From Methylomonas sp. (GTDB lineage: Bacteria; Pseudomonadota; Gammaproteobacteria; Methylococcales; Methylomonadaceae): a stretch of 63,745 bases of DNA. How positions within the stretch are numbered: position 1 is the stretch's first letter; each line of letters opens with the position of its first letter. Below the pieces are notes generated by a model. That model had not been told where the DNA came from. It saw only the letters and a program-made list of their open reading frames with translations, and did no database searches. A program made the position numbers and the translations under genes. The stretch covers positions 1-63,745 of the forward strand of contig NZ_JALOBS010000030.1 in NCBI RefSeq assembly GCF_023228165.1. The letters run 5' to 3'. Of the stretch, positions 15,253 to 23,421 are shown piece after piece.

Positions 15253-16752
15253 TCACGCACGACAGAGAATTTTAGACTGCAATTTCCGTATTTTTTTATT
15301 TAGCAGAATTGTGAAAGCATCGCGAAGCATCGACGCTTCTGGCGGCGCCGTAATTATGCCACGTATCAAATTATCCAATACAACTGTATCTTTTATTTTC
15401 CAATGAATATTACCACCCTCACACACGATTTCAATTGCATGTGCGCGGAACAATGAGAAATATATCTTGTATAGTATTTGCTGTTGGCGTACCATTGGGT
15501 CTTCATTGGCAAGGCATAAATAATCGCACAATGGGAAATATTCGGTACAATTTCTGCGATATATTTCTTTTGTGATTTTTGCAACTGCTGCAGGCGTTAA
15601 ACTGGCATTAATATTGGCAGAACAATTCCGCATCGCATCCGGTGACACAACGGCGCAACGATTATCTGAAGGCAGTGAATCGCGCAGTGCTTTACTAGGG
15701 CATTCACTAATTACTCGGCGCACAACAGGGAGTAAAGTACCGGGTATATTTGGCAATAAACGCGCCAAGAGAATCGTGGGATTCACTTCCAATATTCCCG
15801 CGGCGGCATTTTCGCGAATGTGTCCATCAAAAATAGATGTCACATCGTCCATAACATCTTTCCTCCTGACTAAAAACGCCGTTACATAAATACCCAATAG
15901 ATGCGTATCATATCCGTAACACGTAATGTCAGGAACGTGGAGCAATACATCAATAGATAATGGTCTTCCAGCAGCGATTTTCCGAACGAAATCGTAATTC
16001 GGCGCCATTAGTGCTATCCTAATTACGAAATCTATATTTTTCGGATGAAAATGCTCGATATCTGGAGATTTTCCGCGGGCAATTTTTCGATAGATTCGCG
16101 TCTTTTCGCGGATACGTGGCGAAAAGTTCTCGCGCAGCCACTTATTTGCGAAAATGACAATAAGCGTATTTTGTTCTAGTACTGCGATTTGGCGGTCGAA
16201 ACACTGCGAGCAATCACTGCTGCTGAACAAATATGACAGGAAATTTTTGGACGCATTTTTCGCGAGCCAACGTAATTTCGCCTCGAAAATACTATTCCCC
16301 GAAGATAATTCGCAATACTCCCCTAAAATTTGGGCTGTTTCTATCCGCTGGCAAATAATCCGGAGCAAAATGTTTGGCGCTATTTCGTACGACATGCCGG
16401 CGAATTCGCATTTTGTAATAGATATTGGTTCGTAAGGAATAAAGCAATGGAGTATTGACTCGTGGGGTGACAGAATCGCATACATACTTGAACAAAGTTC
16501 GTCAAAAATACTGATTGGCAATGGTAACCGTACGTGATATTTCAGACTCGGCAACACCTTAATACCTTCAGTGGGTCTTGCCAAGGTTTCTAAATCCTCA
16601 GTAGACCCACCACTCTTTGACTCATTTTCTTTGGAAATACCTCTTTGAAAGAGCGAATGCAACGCGACGATATGCTCACTATACGCTTTACGGAAAGCCA
16701 ATGCTCTATAGGTGAGACTCTGTGAAGTTATCGAAGGACATTTACTATTCAT
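15253..16752 (-). CDS. Hypothetical helical protein, 499 aa
   Basis: The family is not recognised. It is largely alpha-helical, with Cys and His scattered rather than in motifs (for example CSQCFDRQ). The layout, with paired helices such as NFLSYLFSSSDCS, VIRIALMAPNYDFV and LLARLLPNIPG, is reminiscent of the helical-repeat protein at 58853-60148. No ankyrin consensus or F-box is evident. It has no in-frame palindromic element. The upstream 277-bp gap holds elements and TATA tracts. Confidence 0.6.
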   Translation of the reverse strand: MNSKCPSITSQSLTYRALAFRKAYSEHIVALHSLFQRGISKENESKSGGSTEDLETLARPTEGIKVLPSLKYHVRLPLPISIFDELCSSMYAILSPHESILHCFIPYEPISITKCEFAGMSYEIAPNILLRIICQRIETAQILGEYCELSSGNSIFEAKLRWLAKNASKNFLSYLFSSSDCSQCFDRQIAVLEQNTLIVIFANKWLRENFSPRIREKTRIYRKIARGKSPDIEHFHPKNIDFVIRIALMAPNYDFVRKIAAGRPLSIDVLLHVPDITCYGYDTHLLGIYVTAFLVRRKDVMDDVTSIFDGHIRENAAAGILEVNPTILLARLLPNIPGTLLPVVRRVISECPSKALRDSLPSDNRCAVVSPDAMRNCSANINASLTPAAVAKITKEIYRRNCTEYFPLCDYLCLANEDPMVRQQQILYKIYFSLFRAHAIEIVCEGGNIHWKIKDTVVLDNLIRGIITAPPEASMLRDAFTILLNKKIRKLQSKILCRA

Positions 16753-16803
16753 GACGTTTTAATTTTTGAAGCGTTATTTTCAAAAAGTCATACCTTTTCA
16801 GTG

Positions 16804-16883
16804 CTCTCCCGCGCAGCGAGCTCCACCGAAGGTGTCGAGGCTTCGCTGAGCTCGCCTTCGGCTCGACCGCTCCGCGGGAGCTT
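16804..16883. repeat. Intergenic array of palindromic elements (2 full, 1 partial)
   Basis: A partial CCGCGCAGCG unit is followed by GAGCTC, CACCGAAGGTG, TCGA, GGCTTCGCT, then GAGCTC, GCCTTCGGC, TCGA, CCGCTCCGCGG, GAGCTT. The two full units are in opposite orientations. This is the main content of the gap 16753-17029; the remainder is AT-rich with a TATATAGAG tract before the gene at 17030. Confidence 0.85.
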
Positions 16884-17029
16884 TAAAGACGGGCTTTCCT
16901 TCGCAAAGCCCGCCTTTAGCGAATACTGAGCGCTTTGCGCGAGCCATAGATTTTCCAAAAAAATAACGCGCTTTCGTATATAGAGTGCTGTTTTGCGGAG
17001 ACCTCGGAGCGCTTCGTGTGGCATAAAAA

Positions 17030-17293
17030 ATGAGTGAAATCTTGATTTGCATTTTGGTTGTTGTCATTATTTTGATTGTATTCCGCGAATACTCACATCG
17101 CGAGTCTTTCATTCCTTTGGATGAGAAAGCCGATACACTCGCAAAGTGGTTTTACGTCCATGATGCGCCAACTTACGATAAATTCATTCGCGAAAATGTG
17201 ACATCAAATATAGTAGAATTTAAACTCTTGTATAATCTCTGGCAGAATAACGAACTAACGGAAGATGCCGCAAGAAAAGCACTCGCGATTTAA
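17030..17293 (+). CDS. Small membrane-anchored protein, 87 aa
   Basis: Residues 3-19 form a transmembrane helix (EILICILVVVIILIVF) right at the N-terminus, followed by a ~65-residue soluble part with SFIPLDEKADTLAKWFY and VEFKLLYNLWQNNELT. Small N-anchored proteins of this shape are common virion membrane components in large DNA viruses, but I do not recognise this one. TATATAGAG lies upstream in place of the TTCTTTTTTTGAA motif. Its stop overlaps the convergent helicase stop by 4 bp. Confidence 0.7.
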   Translation: MSEILICILVVVIILIVFREYSHRESFIPLDEKADTLAKWFYVHDAPTYDKFIRENVTSNIVEFKLLYNLWQNNELTEDAARKALAI

Positions 17294-18978
17294 GCAACAT
17301 TGCGCGGAGAGCGCGCGGCTTCGCCGGGCTCGCCTTCGGTTCGAGCACATTGCGCGAGCTCCACCGGAGGTGTCGCGCCTTCGGCGAGTTCAATTTCGCC
17401 AACTGCCGGCGCGTGAATCACAGAATATCTGTATTCGCAGCTGTAATATTCATACGCAGTTCGCCGCTTGAAATATTGATGTTTTAGACACGTTTTGGAA
17501 TCTACAATATCGACAATTACTCTTTTTTTCGTTTCATCGGAACCTTTCCGCATAATTCGCGGCACAATTTGCTTCATTGCCGAATAACGCGGCGACACGA
17601 ATATTTCTGCTGTCATTCGTACAACTGAGATTCCTGTGCCGCCGTATGAATATGTGGCGAATATTACGCGCGCATTTTCGATAATGTCTTTCCGCTCTGT
17701 ATCAGAAATCCCACCTACAAAATATCCGCATGGGATTTCTGGATGTTTTTTGCAAAAGCGCGAATAGAGCAGTTCGAGATGATTGCGTTCTTCAGCAAAG
17801 ATGAATACATTATGCTTATCTTTGAGTAATTCATCGCACTTTTCAAGAATAAATCTATTGCGAAATGCATCGCGCGCCATTTGCTCGTACATAAAGTGGA
17901 CAAATATTTCGCCAGTTGCATCGTGCGTCAAATTCTGCGTGAGATTTTCGGGACCATAATAATTCACAACTTGTACACAACAGCTGAATGAGTTTTCTGG
18001 ATATTCGAATCCTGGCACTTTTGCAGCGTCAATAATCGGCGATAGATGCTTCTGAAATATAAAGTCAAATTCATCACGACGGTCATTTGGTGTTGCGGTC
18101 ATTCCGAGATTCCATCTTGCTTTTGCTGCGCACCAAAAGACACTCATTCGCTTTTCTGTGCAATATTGATGAACCTCATCAAAAATAACCAAATCGAAAT
18201 TCGAAAAGAAGCGCGGATTATCCTCCGCGGCTTTCACAGCGGAATTGATGACTGCGATGCAAATGTCATTTTTCTCCGGCGAGAAATCCATAACACTCGC
18301 GATTAACGCCGATTTCTCGCCCTCTATGGGCGGCGTAAGGACGCTTTTCATATCTGTTGATATTTGCGCCGCCAGCGCGATTGTCGGCACAATATAGAGC
18401 GTTTTCACGCAAAGGCGACGAATAATCGCCGCCGCAATGAAACTTTTGCCCCATCCAGCGCGCAAATACAGCACTGCGCTGCCAACTTGTGCGGGATTAT
18501 TCACAAGCGCAGAAGTTGTTGCTTCTAAGAGCACTTTTTGCGATTCATATAGGAATTCTTCTTGCGCAATCGGCTGTGTGATTCGCCGCACTGGCGGAAA
18601 TGCGACAAGAATATTAAAATGTTCTGCAATTGCGCTGCGTATTCCTCTGGGCAAAGAAATAAACACTTCTCCGCCTTTATCGCGGATATTGCGATAAACA
18701 CTTACTATCTTCGCAGCGCCTATTTTTGGGTCGTAGCGCTTTGTAAGCGATGCGTAAAATTCGCCGACTCTATCGCCGAATGCGGCATTTAAATCGGTTT
18801 TCCGGATTAAGAAGCCTTCTGTGCGCAAATATGCCGGCGGCTTATATTTTGGCGCATTTACCTCAAGTGGAGTAATGATTTCGCCGGGCTCCCGCGCAGC
18901 GGTCGCGCCGAAGGCGAGCTTTTCTTTGTTGTCTTCCTTTGGCGCCGTGGTGGCGCGACTTCTGGCGGGGTCACACAT
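17290..18978 (-). CDS. SF2 DExH helicase, 562 aa
   Basis: This is an ATP-dependent superfamily 2 helicase. Walker A is AGWGKS (174-179), motif II DEVH (267-270) and motif III MTATP (~293-297). The C-terminal lobe has IFATYSYGGTGISV (motif V region) and IVPRIMRKG (motif VI region). The organisation resembles the poxvirus A18/iridovirus-type helicases used in transcript release, which is inference from layout. Both ends are decorated: the N-terminal FGATAAREPGE segment and about 35 C-terminal residues are encoded by palindromic elements. The first 121 nt overlap the upstream gene in another frame. The start could lie downstream, but no Met appears before the conserved part. Confidence 0.88.
   Translation of the reverse strand: MCDPARSRATTAPKEDNKEKLAFGATAAREPGEIITPLEVNAPKYKPPAYLRTEGFLIRKTDLNAAFGDRVGEFYASLTKRYDPKIGAAKIVSVYRNIRDKGGEVFISLPRGIRSAIAEHFNILVAFPPVRRITQPIAQEEFLYESQKVLLEATTSALVNNPAQVGSAVLYLRAGWGKSFIAAAIIRRLCVKTLYIVPTIALAAQISTDMKSVLTPPIEGEKSALIASVMDFSPEKNDICIAVINSAVKAAEDNPRFFSNFDLVIFDEVHQYCTEKRMSVFWCAAKARWNLGMTATPNDRRDEFDFIFQKHLSPIIDAAKVPGFEYPENSFSCCVQVVNYYGPENLTQNLTHDATGEIFVHFMYEQMARDAFRNRFILEKCDELLKDKHNVFIFAEERNHLELLYSRFCKKHPEIPCGYFVGGISDTERKDIIENARVIFATYSYGGTGISVVRMTAEIFVSPRYSAMKQIVPRIMRKGSDETKKRVIVDIVDSKTCLKHQYFKRRTAYEYYSCEYRYSVIHAPAVGEIELAEGATPPVELAQCARTEGEPGEAARSPRNVA
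17326..17391 (-). repeat. Two degenerate palindromic elements (helicase C-terminus)
   Basis: GGGCTC, GCCTTCGGT, TCGA, GCACATTGCGC is followed by GAGCTC, CACCGGAGGTG, TCGC, GCCTTCGGC, GAGTTC. They encode an in-frame tail after the helicase core. Confidence 0.75.
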
Positions 18979-19433
18979 GGCTGCGTATCGCGCGGTGGGT
19001 TTATTATTGTATCTGAATCTGTTTTCAATTCGCGCGAAGCACTTTGCTGCAGCGCTGTACTGGCGGCTTGTGCGGATTTACTGTCTGTTGCGCTAAGATT
19101 ATCAACAATCCATTGTGGCACTTTTACGCGAATGGAATGCCCTTTTATGAACGACAAACTCGGCTCTCTAAGCGGCATAGAATAAAACACCAATTTAATT
19201 TCATCAATGCGCGTAATGCCTTTGCTGTCTAGAAGTTTTACAAAATGAAAGCGCACATCATTCTCGCGGCATCCATTTGTGGCGGCAATAGTTGCGCACA
19301 TTTTGCGCAGTGCTTCAATCGTTAAATCTCTCGCGCCGCTGCAATTCTCTTCATCGCCTTCGCAGAGCACGCGCGCGCATTCGCCATGAAATATTTGTGC
19401 ACCAGCAGTCATATCATCCAGCATATCTGTCAT
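18858..19433 (-). CDS. Hypothetical protein overlapping the helicase start, 191 aa
   Basis: Residues 1-115 look like a folded domain (LTIEALRKMCATIAATNGC, DVRFHFVKLLDSKGI, SIRVKVPQWIVDNL). The remaining ~75 residues are Ser/Thr/Pro/Lys-rich and probably disordered. The last 40 codons overlap the start of the helicase gene in a different frame. That overlap contains a palindromic element read here as SSPSARPLRGSPAK and read in the helicase as FGATAAREPGE. The true stop may have moved when the element inserted. The function is unknown. Confidence 0.55.
   Translation of the reverse strand: MTDMLDDMTAGAQIFHGECARVLCEGDEENCSGARDLTIEALRKMCATIAATNGCRENDVRFHFVKLLDSKGITRIDEIKLVFYSMPLREPSLSFIKGHSIRVKVPQWIVDNLSATDSKSAQAASTALQQSASRELKTDSDTIINPPRDTQPCVTPPEVAPPRRQRKTTKKSSPSARPLRGSPAKSLLHLR
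18886..18921 (-). repeat. 30-bp palindromic element read in two frames
   Basis: The order is GGGCTC, CCGCGCAGCGG, TCGC, GCCGAAGGC, GAGCTT. It lies in the 121-bp overlap of genes 17290-18978 and 18858-19433 and is translated in both. Confidence 0.88.
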
Positions 19434-19478
19434 TCTTTTTGAATTGCTCTTCTTTGGTAAAATATATAATCCACGCTT

Positions 19479-20408
19479 ATGGCTTCAGTTGGTTTTCATT
19501 GTCGGCACTCCACTGCGCAGCGCCCATTCTTTGAAACTCTGGATGAAGCCTATAATTTAGTTGAGCACTATTGCGATAATCCTCCAGCGATGCAAATTTT
19601 CTTAAGCAATCCGCGACAATGGAGTATTTTATTTAATGATGCAGAAATTGCGCAACTCGCGGCAGTTCGAGAAAAGCATGGCGCCAAATTAATCGCGCAT
19701 TCTGCATATATTGATGTTCCGTGGCGAAAACAAGTCGCCGCCGCCTTCGGCGGCGGCAATGGTGGAGGCAATGGCGGAGGCGGCATTTACGCACATATTC
19801 GCGCGCAACTCTCGCAATGCGCGGTTCTCGGCGCTGATTTTGTAATGCATGCGCAAAACGCATGTTATACAGATACTGCAGCGCGCCAAAAACTGCTCAA
19901 TATCGTGCAGACAATTCGCCGCGAAGATGAGACTTCTGTTTTCCATCCGACTGTATTTTTCGAAACAGAATCCGCAAAGAACGGATTCGCGCGAAACGTT
20001 CAGCGCGTGAATTCGCTATTTGCCGAATCCGCGAATAGTGCAGCATTCGGCTTATGCATTGACACTGCGCATTTATGGGCATGTGGCGTCGATATTTCAA
20101 CGCGCGAAGGCATGTCTGCATATTTAGATGCGCTTCGAGATGATATGCCGATAATGTTTCATCTAAATGATAGCACAGAGCCGATAGGAACCGGCAGAGA
20201 TGTTCACTGCGCAATTGGCACTGGCGCGATTTGGAGCGGATTTGCTGATTCGCCACTGGACGCGGGATTCCAGGAGATTCTGGATTTCGCGGATGATTAC
20301 GGATGTGTGGTTATTCTTGAGCGAACTGGAAAAGAAATTACGCTCGCGAATGGCGAGAGCATCAATGAAATCGATAGAGATTTGCAGCTCGTTTGCCGCC
20401 GGCAATGA
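19479..20408 (+). CDS. nfo: Endonuclease IV-type AP endonuclease, 309 aa
   Basis: This is a class II AP endonuclease of the Nfo fold, which cuts DNA 5' of abasic sites in base excision repair. All nine metal ligands of E. coli Nfo have counterparts: His74 (AHSAY), His124 (VMHAQ), Glu162 (FETES), Asp195 and His198 (CIDTAH), His228 (FHLND), Asp241 and His243 (GRDVH), Glu281 (ILERTG). It should therefore be active. A poly-Gly/Asn loop (residues ~91-102) is inserted between the first two ligands; its DNA starts with a 9-bp-arm hairpin, GCCGCCGCC and GGCGGCGGC around TTC. Upstream both TTCTTTTTGAATTG and TATATAAT are present. Related enzymes occur in mimiviruses and ASFV. Confidence 0.93.
   Translation: MASVGFHCRHSTAQRPFFETLDEAYNLVEHYCDNPPAMQIFLSNPRQWSILFNDAEIAQLAAVREKHGAKLIAHSAYIDVPWRKQVAAAFGGGNGGGNGGGGIYAHIRAQLSQCAVLGADFVMHAQNACYTDTAARQKLLNIVQTIRREDETSVFHPTVFFETESAKNGFARNVQRVNSLFAESANSAAFGLCIDTAHLWACGVDISTREGMSAYLDALRDDMPIMFHLNDSTEPIGTGRDVHCAIGTGAIWSGFADSPLDAGFQEILDFADDYGCVVILERTGKEITLANGESINEIDRDLQLVCRRQ
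19737..19757 (+). repeat. GC hairpin with TTC loop inside the endonuclease gene
   Basis: Perfect 9-bp arms (GCCGCCGCC and GGCGGCGGC) surround TTC, leading into a Gly/Asn-coding stretch. The triloop matches the commonest loop of the 30-bp elements. Confidence 0.7.
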
Positions 20409-20433
20409 AATGCGCGATTTATCTGCGAGTTTT

Positions 20434-20452
20434 CTTTTTTGTGCAAAAAAAG
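20434..20452. terminator. CTTTTTT-loop-AAAAAAAG hairpin
   Basis: It lies between convergent gene ends 20408 (+) and 20478 (-). Confidence 0.45.
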
Positions 20453-20477
20453 ATGCCCATCTCCGATTTCTTTAGCG

Positions 20478-21266
20478 TTAATCGCACATCCGAAGAACGT
20501 CTTCAATGCGCCGCTCTGTATCTCCGAGTGTTGAAATTGTATCATGTAACATACTGGCGATATAACGCAAACTCCTATATGAATCGCTACATTGTAGTTT
20601 TTCAATGAACGAATCTTTGCAAATTTTTAAACTTCTGTATCTCATTTGCTCCGAATGGAGTGTTTCGAATGGCTTATCAATCCATACATCCAAATCAAGT
20701 TTCGAACCAATGCCATCCGGTTTATTGAGTGTCGATGGTCCAAATATAAACATAGAGAGCCGTAAGTATTCGAAACCAGGGACACTTTCCCCTATGCTCA
20801 CAATCGTATGTGTGCGAAGTAATTCTTCGATTGCGCGAAGACAATACGAATTGCAATAATGTACGAGCTCGCCACGATGTATGCAGTATCCTTCTTCGGA
20901 TATGTGGGTTGCAACTTGTAGCAAAAAGTTTGACGTAACGGTCGAGCAAATTCTACCTGCCGTTTTAGGACTCCATATTTCGCAACTTGTGCATCCGCAA
21001 TAAGAGCACATGAATTGCAACTCATTATTATGCCCATCTGGCGAGTTTCTTGACATATCCGGTCCGGAATCATAAATGGCTCTCCCAAAGCAACATTTTT
21101 TATAGTCACGTGTCGGCGGAATCAGTATCTTTATGATAGAAGTTAAAACATCTTTGCCAATACCATTAAGACCGATGCACGAATCTGAACCAAGTCGAGG
21201 AATAGTTACGAGCATAAGTGTATAAGCGGCATCTATATCAGTAGTAATTGTATCATGTTTCTTCAT
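20478..21266 (-). CDS. Cys-rich hypothetical protein, 262 aa
   Basis: The frame is open up to 21335, but the promoter-like motif at 21291-21304 lies inside that extension. The ATG at 21266 (MKKHDTITTD), 24 nt after the motif, is the likely start. A probable zinc site combines CSYCGCTSC (about residues 87-95) with HYCNSYC (~136-142). The C-terminal third is helical. The function is unknown. The gene sits at the left end of a mostly minus-strand run of accessory genes. Confidence 0.65.
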   Translation of the reverse strand: MKKHDTITTDIDAAYTLMLVTIPRLGSDSCIGLNGIGKDVLTSIIKILIPPTRDYKKCCFGRAIYDSGPDMSRNSPDGHNNELQFMCSYCGCTSCEIWSPKTAGRICSTVTSNFLLQVATHISEEGYCIHRGELVHYCNSYCLRAIEELLRTHTIVSIGESVPGFEYLRLSMFIFGPSTLNKPDGIGSKLDLDVWIDKPFETLHSEQMRYRSLKICKDSFIEKLQCSDSYRSLRYIASMLHDTISTLGDTERRIEDVLRMCD

Positions 21267-21290
21267 GTTATTGAATATCAGGGTTAGCGA

Positions 21291-21304
21291 TTCAAAAAAG
21301 AAAT
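21291..21304 (-). promoter_or_regulatory. TTCTTTTTTGAA motif setting the start at 21266
   Basis: On the minus strand it reads TTTCTTTTTTGAA, and the ATG follows 24 nt later. This spacing matches other genes and argues against the longer frame start at 21335. Confidence 0.6.
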
Positions 21305-22227
21305 TAATCTTGGAGAATATTATCGAGATACTCAACCATTTCAGTTATGTCGTTCGCAAGCGCAATCTCATAATAAACGCCAATCTTGCTTGCCCCGCGC
21401 GCGATCATATCTTTGAGAATTTGCAGCGCTGCGGTTCGCCGTTGGCTCGACTCCTCTGGGGGAGTTCGATTATTTTTTGCGCCAATGCACGCGCACATCG
21501 CGCCTTCGTTCCAATCATTTGCGCCACTTTCTGCCAAAAGTGCGATAATATGCGAATGCTCCATTCTGCAAGCAATTGACAGTGCGCGATTCAGTTCATT
21601 CGCACCACTTTTCACGGCAATCACAATGCCATTCGCATCACCGGAATTTGCAGCGGCAATCAGCGCGCGATTTGCGTCAATTGGGTCGGAAAACGGCTCA
21701 ATTTCTTCCGCAGTAATTTCTCTTTCGCCGGGAGTAATGCGGCAAAACGCCGTATATCTTTCGCGAAGCCACTCTACAAAATCGAGAAGACGTTTCTTTT
21801 GCGCGATACGCATTCCTTCGAGGCACTCATCTCGCGAAACAGGAAAACGACTCGGCAAAGCCTCACGCGCGATGATGAATTTCATTGCGATTTTATCGCC
21901 GCGTACGCAAAGATTAAGGAAAATAGTTTTTATAGGCTGTTCAAGAACAAGAAGGATGAGTTCGGCGAAGCCTCGACCCCTCCGGGGGAGTTCCGCGCAC
22001 TTCAGCGAGCCGCATTTACACGCAATATCCAGCGCATCGAAATAATTGCGCGCGCCAGTTGCAATCGCGAGAATCGCGCCCATTATACTATTCTTAGAGC
22101 AAGCTATGCGCAATGCTTGGCGTGCGACGACAGAATTCGGAATCGAATTGCTCAGCTCTTGTAATGCGGCTGCAAGCGCTTGCTGAACATCTTCAGGCTG
22201 TATTATGGTTGACGGCGGCGTATCCAT
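21304..22227 (-). CDS. Ankyrin repeat protein, 307 aa
   Basis: Ankyrin-like units include ALRIACSKNSIMGAILAIATGARN, ALIAAANSGDANGIVIAVKSGANE and LSIACRMEHSHIIALLAESGAND. Two palindromic elements interrupt it in frame: 21958-21993, read as ELPRRGRGFAEL near residue 80, and 21432-21467, read as RTPPEESSQRRT near residue 255. The ankyrin pattern continues on both sides of each. The TTCTTTTTTTGAA motif lies about 40 nt upstream of the ATG. It is probably a host-interaction protein, by fold only. Confidence 0.82.
   Translation of the reverse strand: MDTPPSTIIQPEDVQQALAAALQELSNSIPNSVVARQALRIACSKNSIMGAILAIATGARNYFDALDIACKCGSLKCAELPRRGRGFAELILLVLEQPIKTIFLNLCVRGDKIAMKFIIAREALPSRFPVSRDECLEGMRIAQKKRLLDFVEWLRERYTAFCRITPGEREITAEEIEPFSDPIDANRALIAAANSGDANGIVIAVKSGANELNRALSIACRMEHSHIIALLAESGANDWNEGAMCACIGAKNNRTPPEESSQRRTAALQILKDMIARGASKIGVYYEIALANDITEMVEYLDNILQD
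21432..21467 (-). repeat. 30-bp palindromic element
   Basis: The order is CGGTTC, GCCGTTGGC, TCGA, CTCCTCTGGGG, GAGTTC. The 9-nt arms pair around GTT and the 11-nt arm carries a mismatch. It is in frame in the ankyrin gene. Confidence 0.8.
21958..21993 (-). repeat. 30-bp palindromic element
   Basis: The order is GAGTTC, GGCGAAGCC, TCGA, CCCCTCCGGGG, GAGTTC. Arms and flanking repeat are perfect. It is in frame in the ankyrin gene. Confidence 0.92.
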
Positions 22228-22299
22228 TGCGGAAATTGACTATTCTTTGATAAATTTACTGGGATGCGTTTTTCAAAAAAAGAGAGATGCGTTTCGTTG

Positions 22300-23301
22300 C
22301 TAAAATAGTTCAGAATAGATGCCTTTCCATATCCAATGAAGAAGATACGAATCACTATTGAGCGCCGAAAACGGCGAATCCGTGATTTTACTTGGCATCG
22401 CGGAGGAAGCGACTATCGGCACAAACGTAGATTTCGCATGCGCGAGTACACATCTCGCGGCAGAACGCCAACCAGGTATTGCTTGCTTTCGCTGAAACAC
22501 GTGAGCCTTCGTCTCACCACTCACATTCGCGGATTCGCCATGTTCAATAAAGTCTGCTATTTGCGCGATTGTACTGGAGTCATGGAAAACTAACCATGAA
22601 AACGCGATATCGCTTGCGGATAACATTACTTTTTCATCGCATCTCGCGATAAACCGGGCATTATCTATCGTGTCCCATGGTTTGCTCTCATTGAATAACT
22701 CTGCGCCATTCGCAAATGCAAAGTTTACACAATCTTCGACAATTTTGCCGCAGTCTTTATTTTCGAAAAAGATATCCATAAGCGAAGCAAATATACCATC
22801 GCGAAAATAAATGAAATCTCTACATCCACGAACATTCGTTACTTCGCGATAATGATGCAAAACTAAATGTAAATTCGGAAATATATTTTTCGCGCGTTTA
22901 GCGACAAGAATGTCAATTAGCATCATATCGCATTTCGAAACGTCGGTATGGTTGGTTAGATTTATGCAAAATGGTCGAAAAACGAGCGTTCCAACATTGG
23001 CGAGTTTTGTATTTTCGATAAGACGGAGAACTGGATCAATGAATAATTCATCTCGGATATAAAGATTTGCAAACCGCATGAAATGTAATAATTCAGCTCG
23101 CGCTTCCATGAATGTTAGAGTCTCCCAGCGTTTTGCCATTTTCTGAAATGCATTTTTATGGATTGAAATGTATGATGAATGTGCGCCGTAAGTGTGCCGT
23201 GATGCGGGTTTACAATCGCAAATAATATCAGTAAATGCTATTGCATCCAATGCGTATTTCGGCGCATTCCAAGCAATATTTCTAACAGCCGCGAGATTCA
23301 T
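22300..23301 (-). CDS. Tandem paralogue pair, member 1, 333 aa
   Basis: It is related along most of its length to the gene just upstream (23422-24456). Shared signatures are FQKMAKRWETLTFMEARAEL (versus FQKIAERWKTLSIIEARIEL), NIFPNLHLVL (versus NIFANLPTVL), CVNFAFANGAELFNES (versus CVNFAIENGAELFNES) and the ends LLHWIWKGIYSELF and LTRWIWESIHSELF. It is helical, perhaps an ankyrin-like solenoid, with no named domain. The TTCTTTTTTTGAA motif is about 26 nt upstream of the ATG. The function is unknown; it arose by local duplication. Confidence 0.75.
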   Translation of the reverse strand: MNLAAVRNIAWNAPKYALDAIAFTDIICDCKPASRHTYGAHSSYISIHKNAFQKMAKRWETLTFMEARAELLHFMRFANLYIRDELFIDPVLRLIENTKLANVGTLVFRPFCINLTNHTDVSKCDMMLIDILVAKRAKNIFPNLHLVLHHYREVTNVRGCRDFIYFRDGIFASLMDIFFENKDCGKIVEDCVNFAFANGAELFNESKPWDTIDNARFIARCDEKVMLSASDIAFSWLVFHDSSTIAQIADFIEHGESANVSGETKAHVFQRKQAIPGWRSAARCVLAHAKSTFVPIVASSAMPSKITDSPFSALNSDSYLLHWIWKGIYSELF

Positions 23302-23421
23302 ACCCCGTTAATTGACCTTATTGAACTGTTTTTCAAAAAAAGAATTCTTCTCGCGTCTCTGCGATAATCGTTAATACATTTGCTCATCGGCGCGAATTAT
23401 TCGAAAAAGAGAGATATTTTT

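Noticed and set aside
19568..19786. Proline-rich minus-strand frame opposite endonuclease IV
   Set aside because: It is the antisense of the Gly-rich loop; the plus frame has all nine Nfo ligands.
20925..20942. Fourth copy of the dispersed ~50-bp repeat inside gene 20478-21266
   Set aside because: Only about 15 nt (AGTTTGACGTAACGG) match with no wider similarity; chance or a shared short coding motif is as likely.
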